64,000 bases of DNA from Manihot esculenta. Its lineage: Eukaryota > Streptophyta > Magnoliopsida > Malpighiales > Euphorbiaceae. The translations under genes were made by a program, and so were the position numbers. Location: positions 10,164,445 through 10,228,444 of the forward strand of contig NC_035165.2 of assembly GCF_001659605.2 (NCBI RefSeq), read 5' to 3'. Positions 60,561 through 64,000 of this stretch are shown here, piece by piece. The notes beneath the pieces were generated by a model. The model saw only the letters and a list, made by a program, of their open reading frames with translations. It searched no databases and had not been told where the DNA came from. Every line of letters begins with the position of its first letter. The stretch's first letter is position 1.

Positions 60561-61379
60561 GGCCACAAAATAAGTTTGAAAAATTTATAGAATAGGATTA
60601 ACATCCGTATATGTGGTCTGGCAATTACCGCCTCGCTTTTTGGCAGAAATTCGCCTTAGTCTTTTAGGAGTAACGATAGTGGTTGTCGAAACCGTAAAAA
60701 ATAAACCTATTAGTAATCAACAATTAAAACTGCAGATAGTGGCAATAGGGTCAAATTTACAAGAATTTGATATTAAGGACTTTCCTAACAATGACCTGGG
60801 CAAGTTAACAATAAAAGTAAAATAAGGGGGATTGTTTTTTATGATAATGAACTAAAAATTAAAACTAAGTAGTAAAAGAGAGCAATAATTAAAAGATGAG
60901 TAAATCAATAATAACAAGACTCTAGTTGAAGCATAGGATCCATTTCAGTTTGGAATTGATCATTGATACTTTGATTCTTCTATTTATTTCAATAAATTAG
61001 TTTAGGTTGTGGAAGATACTCCTCACAACCAAATTCCTCCTTAAGTTTAGTTTGATTAGGAAACGTTTGCCAATCAAACACTAGTTAACAAGTTATCAAG
61101 AAACATCCTTGGAGTTCTTCACTTTTCAACTGTTAATTGCTTTAAGAATTAGAGAAACCTAATTCTAATCTTGCCAATCGCGTGGTTAAGTTAGATCATG
61201 CAACCAATTGTTACTTGTGTTCAAATAATCTAAGCAATTACGGACCTAAATTATTCAAACTAATAATATATTACTTATACAATTAAAAGCAATGGGACTT
61301 TATTGATTCTAATAGCAAGACAATAATAAACATGAAGAACAAGTTGCATAAATATTGAAAAATAGAAGTTTAATAATGG
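60561..61379. other. Unassigned stretch
   Basis: A 70-codon open frame (60,613-60,825) has no recognisable domain and is not called a gene. The rest is non-coding, AT-rich, and may belong to the element debris on the right. Confidence 0.35.
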
Positions 61380-63000
61380 AGTTTCAAATCTCTCAATTCA
61401 TAACAAAACTGAAACTTCTCCTACTTCAACTAGAGAAAAAGGTTTTTAGCCACTCATGGTGGACAACGAGCACATAAAAGAGAAAAGGAAGAAGAAAAGG
61501 AGAGAGAGGCGCTGCTGGTGCTGCTGAAAGTTGGGAGATCTACTACTGCCGGTTGCTGCCCTTTTTATAAGTAAAAAACGCTAGATTAATCTTTCTTGGA
61601 GTTGAAATCCTTCTTCAATTTGGTTTTAAATTCCCTCCTTAATTGTGTTTCTTCATGATTGGACTTTTTTGAGGGAAGGAATCCTTTTTGCAGAGTGTTT
61701 TGATATGCTTCAGATGTGTCTTGACGTGTTTGAGATAGGATAGAACTCTTATACTTGTAGAATTTTGAATTTCTACAATTTTTCCGCGTTTCTGCACTTT
61801 CTGCTGGAGACAGTCGATTTGGACAAATCACTTGCCCCAATCGTTTCTTCCAGACACTTCCGGGTTTCAACTGCCACTGTCTTCAGACGATTTGGGCAAA
61901 TCAACTTGGGCATATCAAGACTTGAACTTTGGCTTCTTCTTCCTGTAGCTTCCTTAGTCATTCTTTGAGGCTGATTTGGCCAAATTACTTCGGCCAAATC
62001 AACTTTTCAACATTTTTAGACTCTTTTTCACCAAGTTTCTATTTTTCATCATTTTCTGCAAAATATGATAAAAAAAATACAAAATTAGTTAGAAAATGTG
62101 TAATTTAGCATCAATAATAATGATAAAAATGTGGCTAAATTATATTTGATCAAATACCCCTACACCTAACTTTTTGCTTGTCCTCAAGCAATAAATAACT
62201 TAGTCAATCAAGCCCCCTTCCTTTGATCTTATTCACCACTTAATCAACCACCCTAGACTCCCAATTTGAAGCATCGTAGTATAGAGTACATGCACTAAGG
62301 TTGTTTCACCTTTCCTCATTTCCCCTCACCTACAGTGGTCAAGAGCTATCTTCCCCAAGAGAGAAAATTCACTTGTTTATGCTCAATTCTTAGTTCTTAG
62401 TTTGACTTATGCAACCTCGAGAGTGACTTGCCCTTCTTTTAAGCACTTTTATTCAGCTTGTGCACTTTTATTCTTGCATGAAAAAATCACCAACCTTTTT
62501 ACGTGAAGGTTCATATTTGTGATACCCACCTCCGATTACTCAGTTGGTCACCTATTCAAGTGGCTACTAGCTCTGTTCATAGTCCTTGACCATTGAAACA
62601 AGTTTTTGCATTTGTGCTTTTTAGCTTTGCTGACTCTTCTCTACTTTTTCACAATGATTTGGCAAATCAACACACTGAATGTTGCATTAGCCTATTTTCA
62701 TTACATGCATTTTCATTTTTATTACTCTTTCTTGACCACAACAAGTTTAAAGATTCAATTTAAGAAGAAACTCCCTAAGTGAAGGTAACTCACTGCAAAT
62801 GATTCAATTCAGGCTTAAAGAGCTGGTAAATCAATGGGGTCATGGGATAGAAAGTTCTTTTAATTTTGCTATCTATACTGAGTAAAGCAAAAATAAATAA
62901 AAAATCTGTGCATATGTGCAAAAAAGAAATATGTGTGAAGAAGTGCAAATATGTGTGAATTGAAAAAAAAAATTCAAATATGTGGGAAATTTAAAAGCTA
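61380..63000 (-). mobile_element. Probable Athila-like Ty3/gypsy 3' internal region, inverted remnant
   Basis: On the minus strand TTGCTTGAGGACAAGCAAAA at about 62,170-62,190 is followed by AGTTAGGTGTAGGGGTATTT. This is a word pair I recognise from the 3' internal region of Athila-type gypsy elements. The stretch 61,580-62,000 carries repeated ATTTGGGCAAAT/ATTTGGCCAAAT words. No protein domain is open. The lineage is inferred from this one conserved word. Confidence 0.5.
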
Positions 63001-63190
63001 AGACTACATGAATGTAATACCCGGCTAGACTCCGGCATCGGAACTCCTACCGTCCGGTGGAATCGCGGATATCAGAAACCTCTAGAAGGGTAAAATCATG
63101 TTTTTATAAAATATTTTCATGTATTTTAATGTTTTAAGTATGAAATAAAATGAGTTTTTGCATGAAAAAGTCCTTGGAGGAAAACTCAGG

Positions 63191-63351
63191 TTCGGCCGCC
63201 GAAAGTCAAGTTCGGCCGCCGAACATGCATGCGTTTTGGAGGCACGTTAGGCCCTCGAAAGCATGGACGAGGGAAGTCCAGGTTCGGCCGCCGAACTTAA
63301 CCTTCGGCCGCCGAACATAGCATGCATGCGGAGGCACATTCGGCCCCCGAA
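63191..63351. repeat. Palindrome cluster 1 in the second LTR (four perfect copies)
   Basis: TTCGGCCGCCGAA occurs at 63,191, 63,211, 63,283 and 63,303. A variant with a 3-base centre (TTCGG-CCC-CCGAA) lies at 63,339. Confidence 0.92.
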
Positions 63352-63885
63352 CGTGGCTTGGCCAGCCACCTATAAAAGGGTCCCTTAGCCGAAAACGGGC
63401 GAGCTTGTTCTCCCCATTTCGGCCAAGGTGAGCATTCCGCCATCCTTCCCCAATCTTGAGTTTTTCCTTCCTTTTTCCATGATTTTTACAAGTTTATAAC
63501 TTTGGTTTTGAAGATCTTTGAGCTTAGAACGAGTTTTGGAGCTTGGAGACCAAAAGTTGGAACTTCTCCCATCTCCAAGTTTAGATCTCCTCAACCCTCG
63601 ATCTTCAAGAGGTAAGAGCCGATCTTAAGCTCATAATATGTTTTAAATAAGTTTTATGAAGTTTTATGGGGTAAAAATGCATGTTTGAGTTAGTTGAGCT
63701 ATGTTAGGTTTTATGTGAGTTTTGAACAATGTGGCATGTTTGAAGTGTTGTAGATGGGGTTTATGTTTGTTTGAGGCCCCTAGGAGCTTGTATGCATGTT
63801 TTGGTTGAATGGTATGCATGATTTGAGCTTGGGAGGCGAAATGTGCATAGGAGAGCTGAGTTTCTGCCATTCGGGAGAAACTCAG

Positions 63886-64000
63886 GTTCGGCCGCCTAAG
63901 GGACTTTCGGCCGCCGAACCCCCTTGTGGAGGCAGCATTCGGCTGCCGAAGCTTGCCTCCGAAAGAGGACTTTCGGATCTGTCTGGGACTTTCGACCGCC
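63886..64000. repeat. Palindrome cluster 2 in the second LTR, truncated by the window end
   Basis: It has one perfect copy at 63,906 and a centre variant TTCGGC-T-GCCGAA at 63,938 with both arms intact. A broken TTCGGCCGCCTAA lies near 63,886, and another motif starts at the last bases of the window. Confidence 0.88.

Larger units (their letters stand above)
63013..64000 (+). mobile_element. Second long-LTR family member, cut by the window end
   Basis: It starts TGTAATACCCGGCTAGACTC and is collinear with the solo LTR at 51,149 for its whole visible length. The TATAAAAG box at 63,371-63,378 has the same 358-bp offset, and a first palindrome cluster lies upstream of it. The 5 bases before it are ATGAA. 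Whether it is another solo LTR or the start of a full element cannot be seen. Confidence 0.9.

Noticed and set aside
60613..60825. 70-codon open frame
   Set aside because: It has no recognisable domain and no promoter or homology cue. A frame of this length is expected by chance.

Overview
This is nuclear DNA from a flowering plant, almost certainly a eudicot. It is AT-rich, its genes have introns with GT-AG borders and TATAAATA-type core promoters, and families typical of angiosperms are present: a group I WRKY, a class III peroxidase, plastid MinE, and GT61 glycosyltransferases. LTR retrotransposons, LINEs and MITE-like elements lie between the genes. The protein spellings fit a rosid such as a member of the Malpighiales (Euphorbiaceae-like), but that placement is a weak inference. 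There is no prokaryotic, organellar or CRISPR-like content.

Layout. 1-1,010: first exon and promoter of a WRKY3/4-type gene (minus strand, cut by the window edge). 1,647-6,985: a decayed Ty3/gypsy element (Tat-like, with a second RNase H), ending at a palindrome-rich island (6,992-7,204). 7,275-8,000: a LINE RNase H fragment. 9,447-11,508: a complete five-exon eIF5A gene (minus). 14,194-17,120: a two-exon plastid MinE gene (minus) whose intron holds a MITE with a perfect 8-bp target duplication. 19,260-21,560: a LINE remnant (minus) with a 334-bp internal tandem duplication. 23,102-23,799: a poly(A)-ended retroposon with target duplications. 25,196-26,449: a three-exon secretory peroxidase gene (minus) with TATA box. 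27,950-31,830: a plant L1-type LINE with DUF4283, endonuclease and reverse transcriptase remnants. 33,296-33,703: a pseudogene fragment of a RAP2-4-type ERF factor.

35,251-58,000: a GT61 cluster. Two intact tandem GT61 genes (minus, same two-exon structure) are separated by a decayed Ty1/copia element with both LTRs. From 46 to 58 kb the non-coding sequence contains several diverged copies of the same upstream blocks. This suggests the array was once larger and was broken up by repeats, including a 2.58-kb solo LTR with a perfect 5-bp target duplication and an inverted fragment of the same copia family. 59,640-63,000 holds LTR-retrotransposon debris, and at 63,013 a second member of the long-LTR family begins and runs off the window.

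The genes are independent of each other: transcription control, translation elongation, plastid division, cell-wall peroxidase, and Golgi glycan synthesis in the tandem pair. No operon-like system is present. The most unusual signal is in the long-LTR family. It carries many copies of a one-base-spaced palindrome (TTCGGC-N-GCCGAA), plus a triplicated second palindrome whose arms show a compensatory change.
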